Position numbers and translations under genes: made by a program. Below are positions 1-10,279 of a DNA stretch of 64,000 nt, in pieces. This DNA comes from Colias croceus (lineage: Eukaryota > Arthropoda > Insecta > Lepidoptera > Pieridae): positions 2,482,501 to 2,546,500 of the forward strand of contig NC_059550.1 of the NCBI RefSeq assembly GCF_905220415.1. Direction: 5' to 3'. The notes beneath the pieces are model-generated. The model ran no database searches, had not been told where the DNA came from, and saw only the letters and a program-made list of their open reading frames with translations. The first letter of the stretch is position 1. Each line of letters starts with the position of its first letter.

Positions 1-22
1 ACAAACACACACACACACACAT
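1..22. repeat. (AC)n microsatellite at window edge
   Basis: An AC dinucleotide run that is probably cut by the window start. Confidence 0.85.
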
Positions 23-29
23 CCTCACA

Positions 30-57
30 AACTTTCGCATTTATAATATTAGTAGGA
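30..57 (-). mobile_element. Helitron-like end fragment
   Basis: A short match to the 5' end of the Helitron-like family seen whole at 5594-5776 (the stretch TTTCGCATTTATAATATTAG, read on the opposite strand). The rest of the copy is missing and is replaced by the AC run. Confidence 0.45.
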
Positions 58-390
58 TTTAAAATAAGTCGAATGTGGAGGAAGAAATGATGTTTGATCT
101 ATTCTTTAGATTATTTGTAATTTTCCTCAATTCTTCAGAGACATTTTGAAAGCCTGAAATCCCTTGTGAGTATATTCCCGACGCTCATCTGATCGCTAAA
201 ACCATTTTCAACATATTCACAAAATTATCCGAGGATCTCTTTCAATTATAATAATATCTTGTCTAAGCTGAAACATAAAATACAAATAGATGAAATTGTA
301 AAAATTTTGTCCTTTTTTTTCGACTTAAAGATTATGCGATGCTTCAAACAGATAATGAAACAAACTATTTAGTTATATACCTTAATATAT

Positions 391-562
391 TTTTAAGCTA
401 TTGCATAGCTTCTATCGCGGGCCTTGAGCGCGGGGACCGAATCGAGAAATTCCGTAACGAAAAAACCTTACGCTCCCCATTCCGACGGGCTCGGAGGTGT
501 GGCTTGAAGGCATAGCATGCAATAGCTTTACCGCGGCAGTCCCCGAGTGCCACACGTCTTTT
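391..562 (+). repeat. Dispersed GC-rich repeat R1, copy 1
   Basis: About 170 bp, much richer in GC than its flanks. A second copy lies inverted at 18651-18822 with a few differences. The motif AAGCTATTGCATAGC near the start recurs inverted near the end (GCATGCAATAGCTTT), so the unit has imperfect inverted termini. The open frames across it are shadows. The class is not recognised; a small DNA transposon derivative is possible. Confidence 0.7.
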
Positions 563-866
563 ATGAGGATATAAGATAGTAGTAAGGTGGTGAATGTTAG
601 TAAATATTTCACAATAACGGTATGGCGATTCTGAGGTTTTAAAGTCATTAATTTTTAGTCGATTCTTTAACCATCTTGTTTCAAAAAAAATACAGAAATC
701 TGTATCTTCTTAATGTTTAATTAGATACTCAGGCTTTTATTTAAAAGCAAGTCGCCACTACAAATTCTTTCAAGAACTAAATTTCACTCATTATAGTTAA
801 CAAAATAAAACAAATCTGTGCTTTCTTTACTTTATTTTTTGTGTGTGTGCCTTTGCCTTTCCTCAG

Positions 867-1743
867 ATGAAAATATACGTGTATACTGTGAAGGAAGGGG
901 TCAAAAAATTGATGTGGAACTACAATATAAAGAAGCCGTGCCAACATTACGTATTCGCAGCCTTACTGGAGTCTCACTTGGGTGTAAAGAATTGTGGTGC
1001 TAAAAAGGTTTGATGTTTTGCTTATCGTCACTACATAGTATAAAACAAAGTCGCTTTCTCTGTCCCTATTTCCCTATGTCCCTTTGTATGCTTAACTACG
1101 CAACGGATTTTGATGCGGTTTTATTTAATAGAGTGATACAAGAGGAAGGTTTTAGTATATAATTTATTAGGTTTTAGACAAAGCGGGCGAAGCCGCGGGC
1201 GGTAAGTTAGTTATCTACAAATATGTAGAGACTAATAAGTCTCACGTATCATTAAGTTTAATTTGATATAATCATTTCGTATTTGACTATATGAATAACT
1301 GAAAACAAGCATCTTTTGTAAATGCCTATATGTTATGTAGGTCTACTTACATATTTTCATAAAAATTGCACCTTCGACTGGCAATTATGACGAATTTTCG
1401 TATTGTTATAAACTTTTACAATGAAAATTGATCTCATTAAGTTACATGGCAATACCGTCTCGGTTTGGAGTAAGGCGACGACGATATCTTGTAATCTTGT
1501 CAAAAAAGTTTCACTTCTGACACGTGTGCTCGGCATATACTTTTTTGTTTTAATGATGAACGTCTCTTCCAGGGTGTCTATTTCTCTGATATGGATTTAA
1601 CAGTACTAATGGCGAAATATATCGGAGATCAGTTTTTCTATGGCGAATATCTATTTAAAGTGGTGATCCTTTCCAAGAAGGGGAACATCATGTGTGTTTA
1701 TTTTGACCCAAAGTTTAAGAAAAAGGAAAAAGTAAAGTCATGA
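867..1743 (+). CDS. Small, probably secreted protein, DUF1091/ML-like; last two coding exons
   Basis: Two exons read in one frame: 867-1007 (47 codons, after a pyrimidine-rich CAG acceptor, ending AAG before GTTTGA) and 1573-1743 (56 codons plus TGA, after TTCCAG). The joint is phase 0 and gives 103 residues with cysteines at 25, 43 and 88. The order is a Lys-rich N-terminal part, a helix-like stretch (AALLESHLGV), a cysteine, a KKGVYF turn, then two beta-like strands around GEYLFKVVIL and NIMCVYF. This resembles the C-terminal half of insect DUF1091 (MD-2/ML-like) secreted proteins. The family call is by pattern and is tentative. No signal peptide is visible, so an upstream exon, probably outside the window or before 800, is expected. 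Another open frame begins at 818 but stops at 1003 and does not join exon 2. The intron carries a Helitron-like copy. A polyA signal lies 3 bp after the stop. Confidence 0.6.
1028..1210 (+). mobile_element. Helitron-like element, family B, inside an intron
   Basis: It begins TCACTACATAG and ends with the hairpin GCGGGCGAAGCCGCGGGC followed by a diverged TTAG and then T. It shares its whole length with copies at 8090, 24337, 42933 and 49686. It sits in the intron of the gene at 867-1743. Confidence 0.75.
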
Positions 1744-1746
1744 TTT

Positions 1747-1752
1747 AATAAA
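1747..1752 (+). terminator. Polyadenylation signal AATAAA
   Basis: AATAAA lies 3 bp beyond the TGA of the preceding gene, followed by a T-rich stretch. This supports 1573-1743 as the terminal exon. Confidence 0.6.
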
Positions 1753-1759
1753 AACCTTT

Positions 1760-2640
1760 TTAAATTAACTTTTGGTTTTATTTACATTTCCCTATTACCT
1801 CAACAATTATAAACATAACGAATTCTTGGTATTTTTACTCAATAAAACCTCAATTTAAAGGACAGAATACTTTCGATTGTTCTATAAAATAGGTATATAC
1901 TTCAATATATTTTTTAATTAAAACCAGTTTTAATTGATGCTGAAAATTATATATTAACGTTGAATTAACTTGTCCTGATTATTCAAATTTATTATAATAA
2001 TTTAACTTCCCTCTTGCTTAAATTTTGGAGGAAGACAAAATTAATTCAGCAATAGGTGATAGACCATTTTTAAATATGTATCAAAATAAAAAAGTTTTAA
2101 ATAATGAAGATAGAACAATTTTACATAAAATATAGGTTTTTTCTGAAATAAAGATTTTTTATTTGAACTTCTCTTTACAAGTAAGTACAAGTAAATGGCG
2201 ATAATTAACATTTACTTTTTTACAAAGTAAAGTCAAGCTCATAATATATTTTACAAGCTTCTAGTTATAAGAACAACAAATTCATAGATTTTCGTTCTAT
2301 TATACTTTTCTTATCTCAAAGAAAATCATCTTCGCAACATTTTTACAAAAAAATAGCAAAAGCGAATACCTACGTTACGTTCTTATGTTTATGTACCTAC
2401 TCATTATTTTATCTTATTAATGACAAAACAGATTGCTCCAAGCTGATCCCCAAAAATGATTTATTACCTATACTTTAGTTAATACGCGAAACCATAAACT
2501 AATTTCAATCGGACAAAAGTCAGTTTCACAAAAGCGCTCTGATTGCTCCACGGATAGTGTAAAGTTACGTGAATTAATTCCAAGTGAACCAATGATTTAG
2601 AGCTACGGAACCCTTACCATGTGTTTGCAATCGAATCTTG
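1760..2640. other. AT-rich intergenic stretch
   Basis: No exon-like frame or recognisable repeat is seen. Confidence 0.6.
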
Positions 2641-3100
2641 CTCACTTATTGAATTCGATAGCGAGTGTATCTGCTATTATCGTCGGTATCGAGAGCGTCT
2701 TTCAAATTAGTTACTGATGGTACCGATTATTAACTCGTGACGCGACGTCACTCGCTAGCGATAAGATTTGGATTGCTTTTCCTACAGATATGTGCTATGC
2801 AGCTATGCTGCGATGTAACAGCTAAGCTGTGAAACTGAGTGACCGTTTCCATTGATGATAAGCCATGACGTAGTGCGAGTAAGATGGGCTATGAAGATGC
2901 ACCTCCTCAAAGTAGCTGTGCTAGGAAGGTGTGCTGCTTGCGATGCGATGTACCGATATTAGGCTCCGCTTTGTGCGTATGCGATACTCCACTCGCGACC
3001 ATCAATAGCACGCATGCATAGCACGTATCCATAGCATATCTACATCAATAGTCGAATTCGTTTCCACCAATGCTAATGAATATGATTGGTGGAAATTAAA
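2640..3100. repeat. GC-richer stretch with short palindromes
   Basis: The composition shifts to many GCGA, TAGC and ATGC words (for example CAGCTATGCTGCGATG). It ends in a clear hairpin, TTTCCACCAAT (3061-3071) pairing with ATTGGTGGAAA about 12 bp further on. It is probably a decayed transposon. No frame is supported. Confidence 0.4.
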
Positions 3101-4667
3101 CACATTCTCATCAGACTTTAAAAAATGAAATGATTTAATTTCTATTTAAGACTTTTTGAAATAAGTTTTCTAAGTGACCGCTAAAGGCTGTCAACAGGGC
3201 GCTACATTCTTTACGCAGTCGCTAGCAGTAGCGAGTAGCCAACTAGCCTCTGTAAAGTGTAAACTCATAGTAAGTCTACTGGTTAGCGAGTAATTTTGTT
3301 ATGATCGTGGCTAGTTTGGCCTTGGCAATTAGCGTTCTAGCGTTAATTATTACTTTTAGTTTGCGTTTAAAACTTCCAATGAGTTTTTTATGGACTTTTG
3401 TTATAAGATTAAGGGTTTAATTAAGCAATCTTGGTGCATGGGAACTAAATCGTGCAACTGATATTTTTCTCTTGTGTCTTTGAAAAAGTTAATATGAAGT
3501 GTCTTACAGGTTATGTTGCTTTCTTTCTTGTAGTCTGATATACTTTATTGTCGTACTCTTAAATGATATTAATCTTATAAATGCAACTAAACACTAAAAC
3601 AGCCTTACAAATTAATTAAATTTCACAGGTGGCTAAATTTAATTCACGAAATTGTACGCAAATTTAAATTTATAAGCGGAACGAACACCTGCATTGTGTA
3701 TGTATTCAGTATTCACCTAAAGAGAAAGGGTGTAAAATTTCTAAGGAGTAATTAGTTAAAATGTGGCGTGTCGCTAAACACCAAAAGTTCTGTCAACTAC
3801 GTAACATAGGCCACGTGACTGCGTATAATGTGGATATAAAAAACTGGATAATTTATAAAATATTGTTAAGTATGCCTACTCTTAATTTATAATAAATTAT
3901 TATTTCTTTCTTATTTGAATTAGGTATTCATATGTACTGTTTTATAAAAACTGTGTTGTTAACATGACAATTTTGTTGTGTAAAAAATCTTTTTAGTTTC
4001 AGCATTTTGTACGATCGTTGATGCTTGATTTGCTTAATAATACGAACATACGCACTACAGAAATGGCTGGTAATATTTATACCAAAAATGCTATTAAACT
4101 CATCAAATTACATGCTAAATTAACTTTATTGAAATCAATATAACAATTCTAGTATATCATAGATCCATGTTACGTATTCTAAACGTTCAACTAAGAAAGC
4201 ACTTTGCTTAAAACAAATTACCGCGAGTAAAAGTCATCCATTTTTATTGCCGTCTTTTCGGATGAGGAACGTGACAGGCTGCAAAAGTGAAGCTTAGAAA
4301 TAATTTGTTTTAAACTTGTTAAAGAATGTTCTATAAGAATGTTTATTGATCGTATAAAAAGAAAAGAAGGAAAGAAAAGTATGCGAGCTTTCAATGACGG
4401 TAGGTAGGTAATGAAGAAAATACCAAAATAATATTATTATATTAGTACCTACATGAGAAGGACAAGGTGCATGTTATATTGTGTAACAAGTCGAATACTT
4501 AAGTGATTTACTAGGTATATATTATTATAGGTGCATAATGTTAAAAGTTAAAAATCGGATTTCATATAAAAGTCTTAAATTTCTAACTCATAACCAAACA
4601 AGACTTTGCTGCTACTTTTAATATACACTATAACGTTTCCCTAATAGATACAATATTATATATATAT
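3100..4667. other. AT-rich intergenic stretch
   Basis: Nothing firm is seen. A locally GC-rich patch near 3190-3270 repeats AGTCGCTAGCAGTAGCGAG-like words and may belong to the same decayed repeat as 2640-3100. Confidence 0.5.
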
Positions 4668-4914
4668 TGACTCACCGGTTGGCTTGGTTGGTAGTGGCCC
4701 TGCCTTCCAAGCCAGAGGTCGTGGGTTCGATTCCCACCCGGGGCAAATATTTGTGTGATGAACAAAGATGTTTGCTCCGTGTCTGGGTGTTAGTTATCTA
4801 TATAAGTATTTATTTAAAATTATATATGTATGTTTATCAGCCATCTGGTTTCCATAACACAAGCGAAAAGCTTAGTATGGGATCAGATCGTGCCGTAGAA
4901 GAAAAAAATATATA
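4668..4914 (+). mobile_element. tRNA-derived SINE, family 1
   Basis: The head has RNA polymerase III promoter boxes: a TGGCTTGGTTGGTAGTGG A-box-like stretch and GGGTTCGATTCCC as the B box (about 4723-4735). The tRNA-like head is followed by an unrelated body and a short A-rich end near 4905. The same head starts again at 63939. It is not a functional tRNA: there is no consistent anticodon arm and the body continues past the head. Confidence 0.8.
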
Positions 4915-4919
4915 TTTAA

Positions 4920-5590
4920 ACCTTGTCATAAGAAACGCATCAAAGAGCATTTCCTATGCAAATATCTTCATCGTATTGTATAAAGAAATAAATCAAATGC
5001 TGTCGCAAATGCGTAAGCCAGGCCCCATGCCGCACTAGGGGACTCAAGACGTTGTCTTTTTTTTTAAAGAGCAAGCGCGACCCAGTTCCTGCATTCTCAA
5101 CTCCCACAGATAAAATGTATTTCATTTAAAATAATTACGCCATAAATCACAAAACCACTATTTTTATCTTAATGAGTTTCCTAACCAGTTCCTGAACGAG
5201 ATTTCCATTCGCAGTGCATAAAATATAGTGTAAGGGAAGAAAATCAAATTGTATATATAATAAAAATATTCAGCTCCGACTTGGCTTATCAAATAAGTTT
5301 AACTCAATAAGTTTCAACAGTGTCCCGAAGGAACGGGTTCAGGCGAGAATTTTTCTCTTATCCAAACTTTGTTTATATAATATATTCTACACTTTTATCA
5401 ACAAGTAGGTTAACATAATACCAAGTATTGGTTAGGACGTTTTGGTTAGTAAATTTATAATAGTGTGTTATTTATCTGAGCACTTTTATTACTCATATGC
5501 TTTCAACTCTTAGAAGGAATGCAATTCGCAATTATGAATAATAAATTGAATATAACTTTATTAATAACAGAATTATATCGAATGCTATTG
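4920..5590. other. Intergenic stretch
   Basis: No supported gene is seen. Confidence 0.5.
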
Positions 5591-5593
5591 AAA

Positions 5594-5776
5594 TCCATAC
5601 TAATATTATAAATGCGAAAGTAACTCTGTCTGTCTGTCTGTAACTCAATCATGCCTAAACTACTGAACCAATTTGCATGAAATTTGGTATGGAGATATTT
5701 TGATACCCGAGAAAGGACATAGGCTACCTTTAATTGCGAAATATGTACCACGGGCGAAGCCGGGGCGGACCTCTAG
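5594..5776 (+). mobile_element. Helitron-like element, family A
   Basis: It starts TCCATACTAATATTATAAAT, carries a CTGT microsatellite core, then a GGGCGAAGCCGGGGCGGA hairpin region, and ends CTAG. The base before is A and the base after is T, as expected for Helitron insertion between A and T. It is non-autonomous, with no replicase or helicase frame. Frames across it are shadows. Confidence 0.85.
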
Positions 5777-5779
5777 TCT

Positions 5780-6450
5780 ATTTCATATAGGATACATGAA
5801 TAGAATATTATCTATGATAAAACTCCTTATAGTAATTAATAGCTCACTCAAAATGGATACCTATCGTACTTTTACACCTTGGGATTGGAGCTCTTTATTT
5901 ACGGTTTTTTTTTGTATCCAAATTCAAACACTGGGTTTGGAGTTCTTTAAAAGTTTTTTTTTTTTGTAATAGTATCAAAAACATTTAAATTCTTTCATCA
6001 TCTTCCTTATATTCTAGAGTATCAGAACCATTATAATTTTAACCAAGTACTTAGAAGCCCTCGTATCACAGACGATCACATCTTCACAACATCTCAAGTC
6101 TCCAATTAGAATTTCAAACTTGTTCCCATTCCAAGGGTTGATGGGAATATAAAAGCTGCTAAAAACCCCAATCAGGGAACCGATTAATTACATCGTGAAG
6201 GGCCATCCCTAAAAAGTTCCCTTCGTCAATCCTAATTAATGTCCTACTTAACAACCAATCAAAGAGATTCGTCAATTTTGTTCCGTACCTTTTAGTGGTC
6301 ATTAGTAAACGTTTAACTTGCTTATTTTAAGTTATTTAGGTAGGTAAATGGTTTTTGAACAATTTAAGATTGTAGATATAACCATCAACTACACTCTTAC
6401 TAAACTAACATACTTCACTCTTTGTTAAATATCGTGAATGTAGACATAAT
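5780..6450. other. Intergenic stretch
   Basis: Nothing is recognised beyond T-runs near 5908 and 5955. Confidence 0.5.
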
Positions 6451-6454
6451 AACG

Positions 6455-6598
6455 ATAAAGCGTTTGTGTGTTTGCTTGAACTCGCTAATCGCAGGAACCA
6501 CGGATCCGATTTCAATAAATATTTCACTGTTAGATACTAGATAAAGACATAGGTAGTAGCGGAGCTGCAATGCGGGTAAAATCGCAGGCCGCAGCTAG
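6455..6598 (+). mobile_element. Helitron-like element, family D, decayed
   Basis: It contains the family D core (TTTGCTTGAACTCGCTAATC) and ends GCAGGCCGCAGCTAG followed by T. Compare the better copy at 47466-47656. The 5' end is eroded. Confidence 0.6.
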
Positions 6599-6599
6599 T

Positions 6600-7114
6600 A
6601 AATAATAATTATTTCGTTTTTCTTCTACTGTCAGTTGTGTTTTTACGTTCTAAGAATGTTTCTTTGTATTAAACCCTTCTAATGCGTATAAAAAGAAGGG
6701 ATAGAAACTACCGTAGGTGTAAAGGTCGACACATTATGTTTGTTGACGACGGTCAATTTAGCTGACTAATTTATGGGGTCCGACGGTTCACGAGGGATGA
6801 AGATACTAGCATATTGAATAGATAATTTATTAAAACAACAATAGAAAAAATGAACAATCTAAAATTCTTACGAAATAAATATTATTTTAACTGAAAATGA
6901 GTAGGTATCAATTTCGTAAGTACCTACCGTGCGAGATGGTAAGATTTCGTGGAAATGTACAGTAAATAAAATATAAGCATATAATATCATAAATTTACAT
7001 GTATTTCCATTTATATTAATATTAATTCTGGTTTAATGTTGATGAAGTACTTCTGTCCTCAAATAATGGCGCCTGAAATTATGCAATAGCAAATATCCTT
7101 GCATACGTAAATTA
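6600..7114. other. Intergenic stretch
   Basis: No gene or repeat is recognised. Confidence 0.5.
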
Positions 7115-7440
7115 TCTATACATATAATAAAATCGTAGGAAAGTCAAAACTGTACATTGAATATTTTTTTAAAAGAATACTTGGGCCGTGATCTATAATC
7201 GATATAGAAGCCAAAAACATAGTTTTTAGAATTTTTGTCTGTTTGTCTGTTTGTCTGTTTGTCTGTTTGTCTGTTTGTCTGTTTGTCTGTATGTTTGTCC
7301 GAGCTAATCTCGAAAAGTACTGCATAGATTTACTTCAAATTTTGCATGAATATTACTAACAGGACGAGTGAGGCTATAGGCTACATATTATTAAGCTATC
7401 ACCTACGGGGGAGGAGCTGTGAACCTTTATTTTTCTTACG
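7115..7440 (+). mobile_element. Helitron-like relic with TGTC/TGTT microsatellite
   Basis: It starts TCTATACATATAATAAAATC after an A. It holds about seven TGTCTGTT units near 7235-7292 and the phrase GAGCTAATCTCGAAAAGTAC shared in style with Helitron families D and A. No CTAG terminus is found, so the 3' end is lost. The minus-strand open frame here is a product of the microsatellite. Confidence 0.5.
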
Positions 7441-7481
7441 TATTCCGTGTATTACGACAGCGTACAATCTAAATACTCATG

Positions 7482-7850
7482 TTTAAATGTTGTTTTTGAG
7501 TAAGCCACGCTAATATCTAGCTTTTCACTATAAAAACTACGTCATTTACGTAATTTTGGCAGAGAAACAGTTAAATGAATCTTAGCAGTATTACGACAAA
7601 TTTGAAACAGCGCCATCTATGATAAAAATCAAACACACGTTAACTATTGGAAATTAATAATCAAATGACGCATATATAAATGTTGTTTGACAATATCCAG
7701 ATTGACACTATAAACATTATGCCATTTAAGTAACTTGGGAAGAGAAACATAGTTTTAAAAAGAAAGTTGTATAATGTTAATTTTGTAACAGCGCCATCTA
7801 TGAGATTTCGTAAAAATCAAATCAATTTACATGTTAACACTACTGAACAC
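7482..7850. repeat. Diverged tandem duplication, about 190-bp unit
   Basis: Two successive units share, in the same order, TGTTGTTTTTGA/TGTTGTTTGACA, CACTATAAA, CATTTACGTAA/CATTTAAGTAA, AGAGAAACA, and AACAGCGCCATCTATGA followed by AAAAATCAAA. The units differ by many substitutions, so the duplication is old. No coding frame is present. Confidence 0.65.
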
Positions 7851-8089
7851 AATGTTAAAAATTAATAATTTAAATATAATTATGTTATTTATTTATTTAA
7901 CTCTTTAACCCATATCTTCCGTTCCCTATAAGATATATTTCGTGTAAATAATAAATATACTACATTTTTTTTTAAAGTGAGGGTAGATGTTTATTATTTT
8001 AAGTAAAACTAGACACCATTATCTACAGTTAATCTAATGATTGTGTTCATTAGTTACAATTTTAAAAATCTTCGTGTTTTATAAATTTA

Positions 8090-8273
8090 CTAGCTTACCG
8101 CCCGCGGCTTCGTCCGCTTTATCTAAAACCTAATAAATTATATATAAAACCTTCCTTTTGAATCAGTCTATCTATTAAAAAAACCGCATTAAAATCTGTT
8201 GCGAAGTTTTAAAGATTTAAGCATACAAAGGGACATAGGGACAGAGAAAGCGAAATTTTATACTATGTAGTGA
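8090..8273 (-). mobile_element. Helitron-like element, family B
   Basis: On the plus strand it begins CTAG after A, continues with the GC hairpin and GCTTTATCTAAAACCTAATA, and ends in GA before T. This gives a complete minus-strand TC...CTAG element. Confidence 0.8.
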
Positions 8274-8683
8274 TATTTATAAAGCAATTGAATGCCATAA
8301 AACCAAAAATATCAAATGCAATCTTCGTGTTTTGTGAATTTTCACCATCATGCGTTCCCACAAAAGGTAAGTTGTTACTTATAGGTATTTATTTTTTATA
8401 ATGATAGCAATTCATGTTTTTTGTTGGTATTATATTAGACTTTTAGAATGAAATAATAAAATGAATTCTTTTATTATTTTGAGGTGCATTGGGAACAGTA
8501 GTTTTTGATAAAATGTTATTTGTAAGTAGCTTTTTTATAGATTTACAGTTAACTTTTGTTTTTTTTTTTTAACAGATTCAATGCTCATAAAATTATATCG
8601 CCTTTGAAGGACGATTTATGCTGATATTTTTACTACACCACTTGAAAATTGATGATTAGATGATAAATAGCAGCGAGGATTAA

Positions 8684-8842
8684 GTGGAAATTAGTAATCA
8701 TCCGCTTCGTCAATTTTTGACTGAAGTTAATGTCCAACGTCCCATGATTCAATCATTGGAAGTGTCTCGGGAAATTTTGGAGGATATTTTTCAGGAAGGA
8801 GAGGAGGGGCAGCCAACCACATATCAAACTACTACGTTTTAG
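8684..8842 (+). pseudogene. Short coding-like fragment, unrecognised
   Basis: A 52-codon open frame follows a TAA at 8681 and ends TAG. It has protein-like composition, including an acidic EILEDIFQEGEEG stretch and a Thr/Gln tail. No Met sits at its start. A possible upstream exon ends at a GTAAGT donor near 8367, with an acceptor near 8575, but the frame across that joint stops early at a TGA. It may be a relic exon or transposase tail. No function is assigned. Confidence 0.25.
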
Positions 8843-8849
8843 TACCGAA

Positions 8850-9775
8850 AAAAATGTTATTGCCAAATGAAACGTAAATTTTGCACTCACAACTTTACAA
8901 GTACCTAATGTTTTTATTTTGACTTTGCGGTTATCTGATTATAATATTTATCGTTATGGCTATCGAGGTACCGACCGTACTGGGATCAGAGTACATGATA
9001 TACGGTTCATCATCCAGGATTGCTAAGAGCATTCTCATATCTACTGAAAAAGATGTTTTCTTTGAATCGTAGTTGCTTCATTTATTTATTTTTAATCATT
9101 TTACATAATATGTTTTATATTTTATAAATATATCATTTTCATTATTTAAGTAGATAAAATAAATTATGTAACGGTTTTATAAGAAAACACATTATATTTA
9201 TTAGGCGACGGTGATTTCTTCCAGGCAAAAGATATTCATCAGCTCAATTAAATTGAATAGTATGTTGTTAGTTATTCTTTAGATTCACAATTGTAATGAG
9301 CATTTCCGTATGCAAGTTGTATCGTAGTTTAGATATATCATAGTTTTTACATATTAAAGTTCCAACAAAACCCTCAATTTTTTGAGTAGAGTTGAGCAAG
9401 ATAATTTGAAAAATGTGCCGTGTTAAGTATTATAGAAAAGGTTAGTTCGTTGGTAATTATTATTTCTTCTTCATTTACATATTGTTAGTAAAAATAAACT
9501 GACTAACAGTCAATGTAGTCAAAGTATATTTTAACTAATACTACTTAATATCTATTATGCTTATGTTCAGTATTTATCTGTATTATTATTGCTTGACAAT
9601 TAATATATTTTCATGTCGTATACCAAATTATAAACATAAGTTTGATGTGTAATTAGCTGGATTTATTTTTACACACTCACAGACTTATATTTTATGTTAA
9701 AATAGTGTTAATAGTGTAAATCATAATATATTTTTTCACAATTAAAAATAATCTTTTTTTATGATGGTGTTGGCA
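8850..9775. other. AT-rich intergenic stretch
   Basis: Nothing recognisable is seen. Confidence 0.5.
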
Positions 9776-10045
9776 TTGAATTAAACCGCGCTGTCGTTTC
9801 GTTCACAAAAAGTGATGTTATGAGGAGCATATTGGGTCCTCATATCATACAAAATCTGTGCGAAAACAATAAACACGTGTGAGGCCCTCACGGCAGATCG
9901 GGACGGTATGACGCGAAGTGGTGACAGCGTTGTCACTGTATCGCTCTTGCCACGCGCGCTGGTCAACAGACTTATTCGATAGTTCAGTTTTGTATTAAGA
10001 CCGCTGTGACAACCAACCCGTGAAACAACCAAACCCGGTCTCCCC

Positions 10046-10178
10046 TACTATCCCGTGAGACCGAAACCTTCACTGAGAGGGTATGACGTCTCACAGCTGA
10101 TCGCAAACGGCATATTGTACTATCCCGTGAGACCGAAACCCTCACTGAGAGGGAATTACGTCTCACTACTGATCACGA
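10046..10178 (+). repeat. 72-bp direct tandem repeat, about two units
   Basis: Units start at 10046 and 10118, each TACTATCCCGTGAGACCGAA followed by a CACTGAGAGGG block and a GTCTCAC end. GTGAGAC and GTCTCAC are mutual reverse complements within each unit, so each unit can fold. The stretch lies just inside a Helitron-like 3' end (10271). Confidence 0.8.
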
Positions 10179-10199
10179 CAGTCAGACAAAATAAAGTGT

Positions 10200-10271
10200 C
10201 ACGTATTTTTTTTTAAACGACGAATGACGAAAAACGACCTAATCGCGGACGAAGTCGCGGGCAACAGCTAG
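10200..10271 (+). mobile_element. Helitron-like 3' terminus
   Basis: CGCGGACGAAGTCGCGGGC hairpin followed by AACAGCTAG and T, matching the ends of the other copies. The 5' limit is unclear and may lie upstream of the 72-bp tandem repeat, near 9775. Confidence 0.6.
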
Positions 10272-10279
10272 TCAGCAAT

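Noticed and set aside
818..1003. Open frame with a hydrophobic start that looks like a signal peptide
   Set aside because: It reads through a pyrimidine tract and splice acceptor, stops before the exon end and does not join the next exon. The alternative frame from 867 does.
4668..4745. tRNA gene
   Set aside because: The promoter boxes are there, but no consistent cloverleaf is visible and the sequence continues into a SINE body repeated at the window end.
7116..7325. Minus-strand frame with repeated DKQTNRQT
   Set aside because: Direct translation of an 8-bp microsatellite.
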